A stretch of 64,000 nucleotides of DNA, from NCBI RefSeq assembly GCF_036456085.1, contig NZ_CP138632.1, forward strand, positions 966,001 through 1,030,000. Direction: 5' to 3'. The notes under the pieces were generated by a model. The model searched no databases, had not been told where the DNA came from, and saw only the letters and a program-made list of their open reading frames with translations. Source of the DNA: Veillonella parvula (GTDB lineage: Bacteria > Bacillota > Negativicutes > Veillonellales > Veillonellaceae). Within the stretch, counting starts at the first letter, position 1; each line of letters starts with the position of its first letter. The position numbers and the translations under genes are program-made. Of the stretch, positions 9,156 through 19,163 are shown piece by piece.

Positions 9156-10496
9156 CTATTTTATAATTACTATATCTTCATAACTCATAGGTGCAGAAGA
9201 TTTGTGTACATAATCATCATTGATAACTATATCAATGCTACCTTGATTTGATAATTCAGCGCCATCAACAACACCTAATTTAGACAATAACTGAGCTCCT
9301 TCTTTTTGAGTCACACCTACAGATTGAAGTTCGGATTTATCAACTGTTAGCACAACTAAATCATGTTCCTTTGTAGTTCCAATGAAGCTACGACCTTTGT
9401 TATTAGATTCATCAGCTCCTACATAGCGACCACCTTTCATCACCATAGTGCCCACTTCTAAACTAGCTCCACCGGTAGTGCTAACTTGAGCTAGTTCTTC
9501 TCTATTTTGAATTGTAATAGGTGTTCCAACTTTTAACTTACGTAAAGCATTTCCAGATTCGCCATGACCAGACAATACGTATTGATTTTCCCCAATTTTA
9601 GAATTTCCCTTTTGTTTACTAATAACCTTGCCATTAGCTACAGTCACTTCATAACCATATTCATTGGTCTTTGTAGAAGGACCATAAGTTGACGTATAAA
9701 GGGTCAAAGCGTTCTCTTTACGAACCGTATCAACGGAGGTGATTACAAAACTCTCATTCTTTGTTTTAGCTTGAAGCAAAGGTTTTTTCTCTTCTATAAA
9801 GTATCCTCTATTAGGCGTATATCGTAACGTACCACGATTGGAAATACGCTCTAAATCAATAGCTCCATCACTCGCCACTGAGTAAGGTCGTTCAAAACTG
9901 CCCCCTTTTACCTTTGCTCCAATGATAGCTGTATGAGCTTGAGTGACAGAAGATAATGGTTTACCTTCTGGAACATGCGCCACCACCATAGGTGAATCAT
10001 TATCTACGGTCAATGCAAAGGCTTGAATTTTCCCTTCAGCTACGGTGTTATTAATTTTGCTATACGTTACAGATTTATTTACATCTTTTGTAGTCTGTTG
10101 CGCATAGCCAGAAAATAAATCCACTACTATACGCGAAGGCTTTTCTAATGCAAACTCATGATGTTGTACATCCTTATTCGCTGTTAATGTTACTCGTAAG
10201 GCCCCATTAACCGGTTGTAAGCCAATGCCTTTAAGAACTCCCGTTTTTTTATCATTTTGTGATATGGGGCCAGTTAAACCATTTGTAGTGCCCCCCAAGT
10301 TCAATGTAAGAGCATGTGTTTCTTCATTATAGGATTGAGTCCAAGATACAGGCATTTCAGATACATCTAAAACAATTCGGCTTGTACCTTCATGATTAGA
10401 TACACGCACCCCTGTTAAATTACCTGCCTCAGCATGAGGAACGGTACTACCCAGTAGACCTAAAACAGCAAAAGTCATATACAGATATCGTTTCAT
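9156..10496 (-). CDS. Exported AMIN-domain protein with phosphodiester glycosidase-like domain
   Basis: The product is 446 aa with a signal peptide (residues 1-24, ending PHAEA) and GAGGAA upstream of the ATG. Residues about 27-130 fit an AMIN domain (GVRVSNHEGTSRIVLDVS; LEKPSRIVVDLFSG), which usually targets proteins to peptidoglycan or septal sites. Residues about 210-446 resemble the NAGPA/DUF2233 phosphodiester glycosidase fold, with a GRSFIGTTKEHDLVVLTVD segment and a late DGAELSNQGSIDIV segment. In active members this last part reads NLDGGGS, so the catalytic motif looks degenerate. It may bind rather than cut glycans. It is the first gene of the envelope cluster. Confidence 0.78.
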   Translation of the reverse strand: MKRYLYMTFAVLGLLGSTVPHAEAGNLTGVRVSNHEGTSRIVLDVSEMPVSWTQSYNEETHALTLNLGGTTNGLTGPISQNDKKTGVLKGIGLQPVNGALRVTLTANKDVQHHEFALEKPSRIVVDLFSGYAQQTTKDVNKSVTYSKINNTVAEGKIQAFALTVDNDSPMVVAHVPEGKPLSSVTQAHTAIIGAKVKGGSFERPYSVASDGAIDLERISNRGTLRYTPNRGYFIEEKKPLLQAKTKNESFVITSVDTVRKENALTLYTSTYGPSTKTNEYGYEVTVANGKVISKQKGNSKIGENQYVLSGHGESGNALRKLKVGTPITIQNREELAQVSTTGGASLEVGTMVMKGGRYVGADESNNKGRSFIGTTKEHDLVVLTVDKSELQSVGVTQKEGAQLLSKLGVVDGAELSNQGSIDIVINDDYVHKSSAPMSYEDIVIIK

Positions 10497-10575
10497 CTTT
10501 AATTCCTCTATAGCTACAAACCATAATAATGGCCTTATATCATTACATCAATTTTACGCAATATACTTTTACTAT

Positions 10576-10604
10576 AGTATACAGCATAAAGATGAAAAAT
10601 TCAA
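10576..10604 (-). promoter_or_regulatory. Promoter of the AMIN/glycosidase-like gene
   Basis: On the minus strand TTGAAT (-35, 10599-10604) and TATACT (-10, 10576-10581) are separated by 17 bp, about 80 bp upstream of the ATG at 10496. Confidence 0.75.
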
Positions 10605-10618
10605 AAATAAACGAAAAA

Positions 10619-10679
10619 CGAGGTTACAGTCTAAAAATATTCCATACCAAAAATAGAATAATTGTAGACCATAACCTCG
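10619..10679 (-). terminator. Long terminator hairpin after mreB
   Basis: Two 24-base arms (10619-10642 and 10656-10679) pair with few mismatches around the CGAGGTTA outer stem. On the minus strand the hairpin is followed by UUUUUCG. It closes the murA-mreB transcription unit. Confidence 0.8.
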
Positions 10680-10722
10680 TCAATTTAAGCTTACATCATC
10701 ATGGTATATTATTGTAACTATA

Positions 10723-12117
10723 TTATTGTAACTCATCTAATGTATCACGAAGCTGTGACATTTCATCTAAAGCCTTTGCAACACCTTTAATCACTGCATA
10801 TCTTGGAGATTCTACAAGGTATGCCGCGATTCCAATAGAACGTGTAATAACACGGTCTAATCCATCGATGAGCGCGCCACCACCAGTAAGAATTATGCCA
10901 TGATCGTTGATAGCGGCCACAAGTTCCGGTGGAGTTTTTTCTAGAATAGACTTAACGCCTTCCAAAACATTCATCACTTGTGCTTCTAGAGCACGTTGAA
11001 TCTCTAAAGAATTCACCGCAACCATCTTTGGTAATCCAGAACTTGAATCTCGTCCTCGTACCTCAATCGTGCGCTCCTTTGCACGGCGATCCACAGTCCC
11101 TACAGAAATTTTAATTTTCTCTGCTGTTAGCGGACCAATAACCAAGCGTTTCTTACGACGGATATAGCGAATAATAGATTCGTTAAAAGAATCTCCACCG
11201 ATGCGAAGTGATTCACTTACAACTACACCCGTATCACAAAGAACGGCAATATCCGTAGTGCCACCGCCAACATCGACAACCATCGCCCCTACGTGCTTAG
11301 CATCATTGAGGCCAGTCCCCATAGCAGCAGCCAATGGTTCTTCAATAAGGACTGTCTTTTTTGCACCAGTTCTGAGTAAAGCTTCCAAAATAGCGCGTTT
11401 TTCAACTGGTGTAATGCCCGACGGAACACATACAATAATACGCGTCTTCATCAATCTAGAAGCAGGTACAACGGAGCGAATAAAGTACTTCAACATGAAT
11501 TCTGTCATATCATAATCTGCAATAACGCCCGCTTGAACTGGACGGATGACGGAAATCCCTTTTGGAGTACGGCCCACCATAGAACGTGCAGCCTCACCTA
11601 AAGCAAGAATATCACCGGTTTTATCATCCCGTGCAATATACGCAGGTTCATCTAATACCAAGCCTTTACCCTTCGCAAAAATGAGGATATTTGCAGTCCC
11701 TAAATCAATTCCCAAATCGAAGTTTAAGGATCGATTTAAACGACTCATAAAATCTCCGACTTGCTCAGGTCGAACTAAACGTTTTAATGTCATGGCTGGT
11801 GTTGTTTTAGCAATCGCTACAGTCTCACGACTACGTCGTTCAGCACGGCGCATTTTTGTAACTTTAATCATGGTCTCACGCATATTGGAGGCCAAATGAT
11901 TAGCTTGCTTTGCCACGCCATTTGAAAGCTTAGTAGACTTACGTTTTGTCCTTCTCAATGGTTTGCGTGTAGTACTCACTTTCGAATTTTCAACCTTTGC
12001 AGCACCTAAGTTCTGTTGCTCGTTGTATAAAGCCGGCCCTTTAGAGCGCCGGCTTCTTTTCTTTTTATTTTGTTTTGGCTGTGTACTCTTATTCGTCAAC
12101 CCGAACAATATCAGCAC
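10723..12117 (-). CDS. mreB: MreB/Mbl rod-shape actin homologue with long basic N-terminal extension
   Basis: From residue about 130 onward this is a normal Mre[15 protein letters not shown] (phosphate 1), [26 protein letters not shown] (phosphate 2) and [15 protein letters not shown]. These are the actin-fold ATP-binding motifs. MreB normally has about 340 aa. Read from the GTG at 12117 this one has 464, with about 125 extra residues rich in Lys and Arg. That GTG overlaps murA by 29 bp and has AAAGGT upstream. The internal ATGs at 11883 and near residue 109 lack good ribosome sites. A terminator-like hairpin at 12030-12055 lies inside the extension, so the true start is uncertain. The protein directs lateral wall synthesis; Veillonella cells are cocci, which makes its presence notable. 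Confidence 0.85.
   Translation of the reverse strand: MLILFGLTNKSTQPKQNKKKRSRRSKGPALYNEQQNLGAAKVENSKVSTTRKPLRRTKRKSTKLSNGVAKQANHLASNMRETMIKVTKMRRAERRSRETVAIAKTTPAMTLKRLVRPEQVGDFMSRLNRSLNFDLGIDLGTANILIFAKGKGLVLDEPAYIARDDKTGDILALGEAARSMVGRTPKGISVIRPVQAGVIADYDMTEFMLKYFIRSVVPASRLMKTRIIVCVPSGITPVEKRAILEALLRTGAKKTVLIEEPLAAAMGTGLNDAKHVGAMVVDVGGGTTDIAVLCDTGVVVSESLRIGGDSFNESIIRYIRRKKRLVIGPLTAEKIKISVGTVDRRAKERTIEVRGRDSSSGLPKMVAVNSLEIQRALEAQVMNVLEGVKSILEKTPPELVAAINDHGIILTGGGALIDGLDRVITRSIGIAAYLVESPRYAVIKGVAKALDEMSQLRDTLDELQ
12030..12055 (-). other. Terminator-like hairpin between murA and the conserved part of mreB
   Basis: An 8-bp perfect stem (AAGCCGGC with GCCGGCTT, loop of 10) sits 34 bp past the murA stop. 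On the minus strand it is preceded by an A-rich run and followed only by UUAUAC. On the plus strand a T-rich run follows. It could be a weak murA terminator, or simply codons of the mreB extension. Confidence 0.55.
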
Positions 12118-13354
12118 CTAACCTTTGCAATTTACCTACAAAATCATCATAACCTCGGTCAATATGATGTAAACGACCGACTTCTGTTCTACCTTCCGCA
12201 GTCAATGCAGCGCATACCAGCGCCGCTCCAGCACGCAGGTCAGTAGCATTCACTATAGCCCCGTGTAAGCTTGGCATACCTTCGACAATAGCTTGACGAT
12301 TATCGATGTCAATATGCGCCCCCATTTTACGAAGTTCAGCAACATGCATAAAACGATTTTCAAATACAGTTTCTGTTACTGTACTAGTGCCTTCCGCAAT
12401 CGTGGTAAGAGCCATGAATTGAGCTTGCATATCTGTTGGGAATCCAGGGTATGGCAAGGTTTTAATATCGACAGCTTTAATGCCTTTACCACTACTGATA
12501 ACGCGAATGCCGTCGATTTCTTCCTCTACTGTTACACCAGCTTCCTTTAATTTAGCCACTACTGGTTTTAGATGTTCTGGCAATGCATTTTCTACGAATA
12601 CATCACCACCTGCCATAGCAGCAGCGATTAAATATGTACCAGCTTCAATGCGATCAGGAATAACTGTATGAATAGCACCGTGTAATTGAGGTACACCTTC
12701 AATACGAATCACATTTGTACCAGCTCCGCGAATATTAGCTCCCATAGCATTTAAGAATGTAGCTAAATCAACAATTTCAGGCTCTTCTGCAGCATTTTCG
12801 ATAACGGTTTTACCTTCCGCCATAGAAGCAGCCATAATTACATTCTCTGTAGCCCCCACACTTGGGAAATCCAAATAAATTTGAGTCCCTTTAAGTCCTT
12901 CCGGAGCATGAGCATATACATAATCTTCAGTAATTTCAATTTTTGCACCTAATGCTTCAAATGCTTTTAAATGAAGATCAATGGGACGTGCACCGATAGC
13001 ACATCCACCAGGCATTGAGATTTTAGCCTCCCCTTTACGAGCCAAAAGTGGACCCATGACAAGAAAGGATGCACGCATTTTACGCACAAGTTCATAAGGA
13101 GCTTCCGTAGCAGTCAATGTAGAAGCATCGAAAACAATTTCACCATCTGCATTATTACGAGTGATTTTAACCCCCAAAGACTCGATAACTTGGCAAATCG
13201 TGCCTACATCTTCTAAATTTGGAATTTCAAGCAATTTACTAGGCGTTGATGCTAGCAAAGTACCGGCAATAATAGGGAGTACTGCATTTTTAGCACTACT
13301 AACACGTACACGTCCTTCCAATCGATTGCCACCTTGAATGATTAACTTTTCCAA
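12089..13354 (-). CDS. murA: UDP-N-acetylglucosamine 1-carboxyvinyltransferase
   Basis: The product is 421 aa, the normal family length. It transfers enolpyruvate from PEP to UDP-GlcNAc, the first committed step of peptidoglycan synthesis, in the cytosol. The Lys-Asn pair (residues 22-23) and the reactive loop GGCAIGARP with Cys118 are present, which is the fosfomycin-sensitive form. The start is a TTG at 13354 preceded by TAGGAGGAATTCTG; no in-frame ATG with such a site exists. It is transcribed ahead of mreB, linking wall precursor supply and wall patterning. Confidence 0.95.
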   Translation of the reverse strand: MEKLIIQGGNRLEGRVRVSSAKNAVLPIIAGTLLASTPSKLLEIPNLEDVGTICQVIESLGVKITRNNADGEIVFDASTLTATEAPYELVRKMRASFLVMGPLLARKGEAKISMPGGCAIGARPIDLHLKAFEALGAKIEITEDYVYAHAPEGLKGTQIYLDFPSVGATENVIMAASMAEGKTVIENAAEEPEIVDLATFLNAMGANIRGAGTNVIRIEGVPQLHGAIHTVIPDRIEAGTYLIAAAMAGGDVFVENALPEHLKPVVAKLKEAGVTVEEEIDGIRVISSGKGIKAVDIKTLPYPGFPTDMQAQFMALTTIAEGTSTVTETVFENRFMHVAELRKMGAHIDIDNRQAIVEGMPSLHGAIVNATDLRAGAALVCAALTAEGRTEVGRLHHIDRGYDDFVGKLQRLGADIVRVDE

Positions 13355-13435
13355 CAGAATTCCTCCTACACTTTATATCGTTCATCTTGTATAAGCTACA
13401 AGACCTTGTATTTATAACGTCATATACTAAATGTT

Positions 13436-13465
13436 ATTATACTATTTTTCGATATATCTCATCAA
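13436..13465 (-). promoter_or_regulatory. Promoter of murA
   Basis: On the minus strand TTGATG (-35, 13460-13465), an 18-bp spacer and TATAAT (-10, 13436-13441) lie about 80 bp before the TTG start. Confidence 0.65.
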
Positions 13466-13492
13466 GAGAATGAGAGAAAATACAAAGAAAAA

Positions 13493-13551
13493 AAAGCCCT
13501 GAATATATCTCAAAAATTTGTGCCAAATTTTTGAGTATATTTCAGGGCTTT
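13493..13551 (-). terminator. Long terminator after glpX
   Basis: A near-perfect stem of about 27 bp with two single-base bulges and a 3-nt loop spans 13493-13551. On the minus strand it is followed by eight U residues. It ends the serS-transaldolase-glpX operon. Confidence 0.9.
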
Positions 13552-13555
13552 ATTC

Positions 13556-14518
13556 TTATTTAGCTTTTAATGTTTTAAGTTTATGATCCATATGCACTGT
13601 ATCAAGGAAACGAACCGTACCAGTTTTAGACCGCATCACAATAGTATGTGTACGCGCACCACCTGGGAAATATTGAATTGGATTTAATAAGTTACCACGT
13701 GTAATGGCAGTAGCCGCAAAAATAACATCATCAGTACGAACTAAATCATTTAATGTGAGCACTTGGTTTACATCGGCAATGCCCATTTCATGGCAACGAC
13801 GAATTTCTTCTTCCGTTTCTGGTTTTAAGCGAGCTTGCATATCGCCGCCTACACATTTTAAGGCTGCAGCCGCTAATACACCTTCAGGTGCACCACCAGT
13901 ACCTACAACCATGTGCACCCCAGAACCTTCGATACAACATTCCATAGCTGGATTAACATCACCATCAGAAATGAGCATAATACGAGCCCCTACTTCACGA
14001 GCCTCTTTCATCAAGCCTTGATGACGCTCACGATCAAGCATAACCAACGTGATTTCATCTACATTACGTTCCATTTTAGCCGCTACATTTTTGATATTTT
14101 CGGTCAAAGATTTCGTAATATCGATAGCACCTGCACCTCGAGGACCAACACAAAGTTTCTCCATGTACATATCCGGTGCATGTAACAAGCCACCTTTTTC
14201 TGCAATCGCCATAACTGCAATAGCACCATTTTGACCTTTAGCAATCAAGTTTGTCCCTTCAATAGGATCAACAGCGATATCTACTTCTGGTCCGCCAGCA
14301 CCTACGTGTTCTCCGATATAAAGCATAGGAGCTTCATCAATTTCGCCTTCTCCGATAACCACAGTACCAGAAATGCGAACAGAATCAAACGCTTGACGCA
14401 TAGCATCTACAGCAAGACCATCGGCTGCATCCTTTTGCCCACGGCCAAGCAAACGACCGCTACGCAAAGCTGCGGCTTCAACGACACGAGCAAATTCCAA
14501 AGATAATGTACGATCCAT
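13556..14518 (-). CDS. glpX: Class II fructose-1,6-bisphosphatase
   Basis: The product is 320 aa and matches GlpX-type FBPase: GEGEIDEAPMLYIGE, the DPIEGTN metal/phosphate motif, and ISDGDVNPAM followed by GTGGAPEGVLAAAALKC. It hydrolyses fructose 1,6-bisphosphate to fructose 6-phosphate in gluconeogenesis. That is a needed step in an organism living on lactate and other organic acids. It is the last gene of an operon with transaldolase (59 bp gap) and serS, and a strong terminator follows only 4 bp after the stop. Confidence 0.95.
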   Translation of the reverse strand: MDRTLSLEFARVVEAAALRSGRLLGRGQKDAADGLAVDAMRQAFDSVRISGTVVIGEGEIDEAPMLYIGEHVGAGGPEVDIAVDPIEGTNLIAKGQNGAIAVMAIAEKGGLLHAPDMYMEKLCVGPRGAGAIDITKSLTENIKNVAAKMERNVDEITLVMLDRERHQGLMKEAREVGARIMLISDGDVNPAMECCIEGSGVHMVVGTGGAPEGVLAAAALKCVGGDMQARLKPETEEEIRRCHEMGIADVNQVLTLNDLVRTDDVIFAATAITRGNLLNPIQYFPGGARTHTIVMRSKTGTVRFLDTVHMDHKLKTLKAK

Positions 14519-14577
14519 AATGGGCCTCCTTATAAGTCCTCTATGTATTGATATGACTCTTACCTAGAGTCTCTAAC

Positions 14578-15222
14578 TTATTGATTAGCTTGTTTCCAAT
14601 CTTCCATAAATTTTGCAAGTCCTGCATCAGTCAACGGATGTTTCATAGCTTGCATGAGTACTTTAAATGGAACAGTTGCAATATGAGCACCTGCTTTAGC
14701 ACATTGAATAATATGCAGCGGAGTTCTCACACTTGCAGCAATAATTTCAGTTTCAATTTCATGAATAGCGAAAATATCTGTAATATCTTGAATCAATGTA
14801 AGACCATCCATGCTGATATCATCAATACGACCCACAAATGGACTCACATAACTTGCACCTGCACGAGCAGCTAATAAGGCTTGGTTTGCAGAAAAAATCA
14901 AAGTCACATTCGTTTTAATGCCTTCTTTGCTCAAAATAGCAACGGCTTTAAGACCTTCTGGAGTCATAGGAACTTTAATAACCACATTAGAGCCTAATTT
15001 CACAAGGTCATGTGCTTCCGCCACCATGCCTTCAGCATCAGAGGAAATAACCTCTGCGCTAACAGGTCCATCAACAAGGTTTACAATTTCAGAAATAACT
15101 TGTTTCAAATCGCGTTTAGCTTTCACGATAAGCGATGGGTTTGTAGTTACGCCATCAATAAAACCAAAATCATAGGCCTCTTTAATCTCATCAAATTCTG
15201 CTGTATCAATAAAGAATCTCAT
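14578..15222 (-). CDS. tal: Transaldolase, short TalC/FSA-like type
   Basis: The product is 214 aa, the short transaldolase/fructose-6-phosphate aldolase subfamily. [16 protein letters not shown] starts the TIM barrel, TTNPSLI is the phosphate-side motif, and [15 protein letters not shown] carries the Schiff-base Lys. It interconverts sedoheptulose 7-phosphate/glyceraldehyde 3-phosphate with erythrose 4-phosphate/fructose 6-phosphate in the non-oxidative pentose phosphate pathway. Together with glpX it makes a small sugar-phosphate module. Short members can be true transaldolases or fructose-6-phosphate aldolases, and the sequence alone does not settle which. Confidence 0.9.
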   Translation of the reverse strand: MRFFIDTAEFDEIKEAYDFGFIDGVTTNPSLIVKAKRDLKQVISEIVNLVDGPVSAEVISSDAEGMVAEAHDLVKLGSNVVIKVPMTPEGLKAVAILSKEGIKTNVTLIFSANQALLAARAGASYVSPFVGRIDDISMDGLTLIQDITDIFAIHEIETEIIAASVRTPLHIIQCAKAGAHIATVPFKVLMQAMKHPLTDAGLAKFMEDWKQANQ

Positions 15223-15235
15223 AAAATGCCCCCTC

Positions 15236-16516
15236 TTATTTAGCCGGTGAAATCACTTCAACGCCACCCATGTATGGCACGAGAACTTTTGGAATTACAA
15301 CGGACCCATCGGCTTGTTGATAGTTTTCCAAGATAGCAGCTACTGTACGCCCTACTGCAAGGCCAGATCCATTTAATGTATGAACAAATTCCGGTTTACC
15401 CTTAGGTCCACGACGGAATTTAATATTAGCACGACGAGCTTGGAAATCAGTCATATTAGAGCAAGAGGAAATTTCTCTATACTTGCCTTGTGCAGGCATC
15501 CACACCTCTACATCATAGGTTTTAGCAGAACCAAAGCCCATATCACCTGTGCACAGAGTGATAACACGGAACGGTAATTCTAATAAGCGCAATACTTCTT
15601 CTGCATTATCTGTTAATGTTTCTAATTCTTTGAAAGAATCTTCTGGTTTAGCTAATTTAACCATTTCAACTTTGTTAAATTGATGTTGTCGAATAAGGCC
15701 ACGAGTATCACGCCCCGCGGAACCCGCTTCAGCACGGAAACATGCGGTGAATGCAGTATAGTATTTAGGCAATTCCTCTTCGCTCAAAATTTCACCACCG
15801 TGATAATTAGTCAATGTAACCTCAGCAGTTGGAATCAAGAAATATTCCGTTCCCTCTACATGGTACATATCTTCAGCAAATTTAGGCAATTGCCCAGTGC
15901 CCGTCAAAGTTTCACGTGTTACCATATATGGAGTCATCATTTCAGTATAGCCATGTTTATCTACATGAAGATCCACCATGAAGTTGATAAGAGCGCGTTC
16001 CAAACGAGCCCCTAACCCCTTATACACAGTAAAGCGAGCTCCACTCATTTTGCCTGCACGATTGAAATCAAGGATATCGAGGCTTTCACCTAAATCCCAA
16101 TGAGCCTGTACATCAAAATTAAATTGACGTGGTTCGCCCCATTTGCGTTGCTCCACATTTTCATCTTCATCGGCCCCTACAGGAACAGATGCATCACACA
16201 TATTTGGCAACATCAATGCCGCATCGCGCAATTTTGTTTCCACTTCGCGAATACGGTTATCAAACTCAGCAATCTCATCGCCTACTTTTTTCATTTCTGC
16301 GATTTTTTCATCAGCATTTTCTTTGTTGCGTTTTAATTTGCTAATTTCTTCTGTTACAGAATTGCGAAGCGCTTTTAATTCTTCTACTCGACCGATCAAT
16401 TGACGACGTTCATCATAAGCGGATACAAAGGTTTTCAGATCGCCTTTTGTATGACGATTATCTAAATTTTGTTGCACTAAATCAATATTTTCACGGACAA
16501 ATTTTAAATCTAACAT
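15236..16516 (-). CDS. serS: Seryl-tRNA synthetase
   Basis: The product is 426 aa starting [17 protein letters not shown]. The ATG at 16516 has GAGG eight bases upstream; an earlier TTG in frame (16537) has no such site. Residues about 30-105 form the antiparallel coiled-coil arm that grips tRNA-Ser. The class II motifs follow (motif 2 [21 protein letters not shown]; motif 3 near [18 protein letters not shown]). It charges tRNA with serine. It lies 13 bp before the transaldolase gene. I looked for a T-box in the 125-bp upstream gap and did not find one. Confidence 0.96.
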   Translation of the reverse strand: MLDLKFVRENIDLVQQNLDNRHTKGDLKTFVSAYDERRQLIGRVEELKALRNSVTEEISKLKRNKENADEKIAEMKKVGDEIAEFDNRIREVETKLRDAALMLPNMCDASVPVGADEDENVEQRKWGEPRQFNFDVQAHWDLGESLDILDFNRAGKMSGARFTVYKGLGARLERALINFMVDLHVDKHGYTEMMTPYMVTRETLTGTGQLPKFAEDMYHVEGTEYFLIPTAEVTLTNYHGGEILSEEELPKYYTAFTACFRAEAGSAGRDTRGLIRQHQFNKVEMVKLAKPEDSFKELETLTDNAEEVLRLLELPFRVITLCTGDMGFGSAKTYDVEVWMPAQGKYREISSCSNMTDFQARRANIKFRRGPKGKPEFVHTLNGSGLAVGRTVAAILENYQQADGSVVIPKVLVPYMGGVEVISPAK

Positions 16517-16641
16517 ACTATAAACCTCATTTTCCAACTATGTTACGCACAATATATTCAATACGTTTAAGTATACCATATATTGGTGTATTTATCATTA
16601 AATTATGTGCTATATACTAGACTTCTCACCAATATTTTATA

Positions 16642-17595
16642 TTATTCATCCTCTTCTTCATCTAGCAAATAATCTTTTGCCATCCATTTACGCGTGCCTG
16701 TAAAAGAAATGGTCACCCATTTTTCCGTTGGGTTACCGCCGATTTCTTGGTCAATTTCATTGCGAATAGCATCAATTTCAGCAATGGTTTGATATGGAAA
16801 ACTTTTAGGAACTAAAATATCAATTTCAATGATTCGAGTATTGCCATATACTTGCACGCTCGTCACATAATCTTTAAAATTATACTTTTCCATAAATCGA
16901 TCCATAATTTCTTGCACTTCATTATGCAATGAAGTTGGTGCCCATCCTAATATTTGTTTCATGGATGGCACAATGATACGAAATGCAGAGGGTATCATCT
17001 GTACCGCTAAAATAATTAATACAATAGGGTCAATATAAGTAGCCCATCTAGCATATTCAGTACTTTCTAGCATAGTAGCTACAACGAAACTAATCAAGAT
17101 AGCCGCTTCTAACAAAGCATCGACATACCAGCTTACATTATCAAATTTAATCAAGTTAGACTGCAAACTTTTATTAATACGACGTACATAAAGATAGTAA
17201 GCAGTATCCGCAACAGTAAAGAATATAGCATAGAAAATAGCTGGCCCGAAGTCTACGTGACGTCCACCAGACAAAAGATCTGTAATCCCACTAGATAAGG
17301 CATAAATTACTATGAGAAGAATAAAAAAGCCCTCCACGGCGAGCACCAGAGGTTCAAATTGCCAAAAACCGAATTGGAATCGCTTACTCGTTTCTCTAGC
17401 AACTAACTTAGCTGTCATAAGCATCATAATCTTAATAACAACATCAACGAAGGAGAATACCCCATCTAACAACACTGCACTAGATCCCGTTACAATCCCC
17501 ATTATCGTACCGCTCACAGCCACCAAAGCCATAAGCCCTACGGATTGCATCAGCAGTTTCTGTTCAATGGAGCGCCTTGCCCCTAATATATCCAT
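16642..17595 (-). CDS. Cation diffusion facilitator family transporter, atypical
   Basis: The product is 317 aa; the ATG at 17595 with AAGGAG eight bases upstream is preferred over the longer frame. It has six membrane segments and a cytosolic C-terminal domain (residues about 215-310) of CDF type. CDF proteins export Zn, Mn, Fe or Co using DxxxD and HxxxD pairs in segments 2 and 5. Here the matching stretches read FSFVD and SWYVD, so the first ligand of each pair is replaced. Substrate and even metal transport are therefore uncertain. It stands alone, next to the GC-richer block that starts at 17.7 kb. Confidence 0.8.
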   Translation of the reverse strand: MDILGARRSIEQKLLMQSVGLMALVAVSGTIMGIVTGSSAVLLDGVFSFVDVVIKIMMLMTAKLVARETSKRFQFGFWQFEPLVLAVEGFFILLIVIYALSSGITDLLSGGRHVDFGPAIFYAIFFTVADTAYYLYVRRINKSLQSNLIKFDNVSWYVDALLEAAILISFVVATMLESTEYARWATYIDPIVLIILAVQMIPSAFRIIVPSMKQILGWAPTSLHNEVQEIMDRFMEKYNFKDYVTSVQVYGNTRIIEIDILVPKSFPYQTIAEIDAIRNEIDQEIGGNPTEKWVTISFTGTRKWMAKDYLLDEEEDE

Positions 17596-17672
17596 TGAGC
17601 ACACTCCTTTCTGACTTATATACATCTTTATTATACACTAATCATCGAAGTGTATAAAATGTATTACAAAAA

Positions 17673-17701
17673 GTCCACCGTATACCTTATGCACGGTGGA
17701 C
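17673..17701 (-). terminator. Intrinsic terminator after guanine deaminase
   Basis: A 9-bp perfect stem (GTCCACCGT with ACGGTGGAC) with an 11-nt loop is followed on the minus strand by UUUUUG. Confidence 0.8.
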
Positions 17702-17747
17702 CTTCAATAATCACTAACATATGAACTTTTATTCTATTATATGATAG

Positions 17748-19034
17748 CTACATAGCCATCGGAGGCTCATCTAACAATTTACCGGCTACATATCTCCCAA
17801 CAATATGGCGATCATCACCTATATATAGCCACCGTTCCAGACGTTCCTCTATACTCCGTTCATTCGGATCAAACAATTCATGATCATCGATAACAAGAGC
17901 ATCAAATTCATAGCCGGTTTCAAAGCTACCTACGTCACCAAAGAATTGTCCGCCTCCCTTAGTCGCCATATAGAAAGCTTCCGGTAATGTAAGCGATGCA
18001 TAGCTGGCATCCACCTCGGCCCACTTCATCTTTGACAAACCCACGGCTTCGGTCAAAACCTTAGCCATACTGATGTCATGGCCTCCTGAAATGTCTGATC
18101 CCAGTGCAATGGAAATACCATGATTCAATAATTTTCGTATAGGTGCAATGCCGCTGGACAAATTCACGTTAGAATACGGACAGTGTGCCACCATCGTCTT
18201 CGTTTCATGCATCCGCTCCATTTCTTCATCGCTCAGATGAATACAATGAGCCATGACCGTCGGCACTGTACCCATCAGACGATGTTCACAGTATACATCC
18301 GTATAACTGGAGGAATCCGGATGAAGTGAATGAACCCATTCAATCTCACCATGATTTTCAGATAAATGCGATTGAATTGGCACATTATACTCCACCGCTA
18401 AATCTCCGAGACCACTCATCAGGCGGCTCGTACAGGATGGCACAAAGCGAGGGGTTACAATAGGTCGTACGAGCGGTCCAAACTGTCGAGCCTCTTCAAG
18501 CCATACTCTCGTATCATGTAAGGACTGGTCCGTATCCTCAATCAGATAATCGGGACTGTTCCGATCCATATTAACCTTGCCTACAAAAGCGGATAGGCCG
18601 GCTTCTGAAAGCAACCTCATCAATAGCAATGTGCTTTCTTTATGAATAGTGCCAAATAAAATACTGCGCGTTGTACCGTAACGCCATAATTCGTTAACAA
18701 AAGCGCTATATACCGTCTTTGCGTAGTCTAAATCCGAAAACTTCGCCTCCTCCGGAAATGTATACGTTTCAAGCCAAGGCAGCAATTCTTTATCCATGCC
18801 AAGGCCTCGATTGCAAAATTGAGGCGCATGAGCATGGGTATCGACAAATCCGGGAATAATTAAATTATCCCCGTAGTCCTCAACCGGATACGACTCAAAT
18901 TCGGAGGGAATACTTTCACCACAATATGCGATACGACCGTCACGCACAATCATATAGCCGTTTGGAATCACTGCAAACTCCGCTGGTCGTGATGTATAAA
19001 TAATATTACCTTTTACTATATAAACGGAATTCAT
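17748..19034 (-). CDS. guaD: Guanine deaminase
   Basis: The product is 428 aa of the amidohydrolase superfamily. The ATG at 19034 has AGGAG seven bases upstream. PGFVDTHAHAPQF provides the metal His pair, GKVNMDRNSPDYL is diagnostic for guanine deaminase, and QSHLSEN, HCIHLSDEE and ALGSDISGGHD supply further zinc and catalytic residues. It converts guanine to xanthine and ammonia. It follows the purine permease by 129 bp without an obvious terminator, so both are probably controlled by the riboswitch at 20583-20646. Base composition is richer in G+C than in flanking genes. It could also act on other aminopurines. Confidence 0.9.
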   Translation of the reverse strand: MNSVYIVKGNIIYTSRPAEFAVIPNGYMIVRDGRIAYCGESIPSEFESYPVEDYGDNLIIPGFVDTHAHAPQFCNRGLGMDKELLPWLETYTFPEEAKFSDLDYAKTVYSAFVNELWRYGTTRSILFGTIHKESTLLLMRLLSEAGLSAFVGKVNMDRNSPDYLIEDTDQSLHDTRVWLEEARQFGPLVRPIVTPRFVPSCTSRLMSGLGDLAVEYNVPIQSHLSENHGEIEWVHSLHPDSSSYTDVYCEHRLMGTVPTVMAHCIHLSDEEMERMHETKTMVAHCPYSNVNLSSGIAPIRKLLNHGISIALGSDISGGHDISMAKVLTEAVGLSKMKWAEVDASYASLTLPEAFYMATKGGGQFFGDVGSFETGYEFDALVIDDHELFDPNERSIEERLERWLYIGDDRHIVGRYVAGKLLDEPPMAM

Positions 19035-19163
19035 CGAATAATCTCCTCTTTTCAACAATACCGCTTAACCGTAATATACGTACGTCAACTACAATGAACT
19101 ATAATTGCTCGATGCTACTCTCTCAACAATAAAAACACATATAACAATCCCGACTCTCACAGC

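Noticed and set aside
16517..16641. T-box leader before serS
   Set aside because: The 125-bp gap has no T-box bulge sequence or antiterminator/terminator pair.
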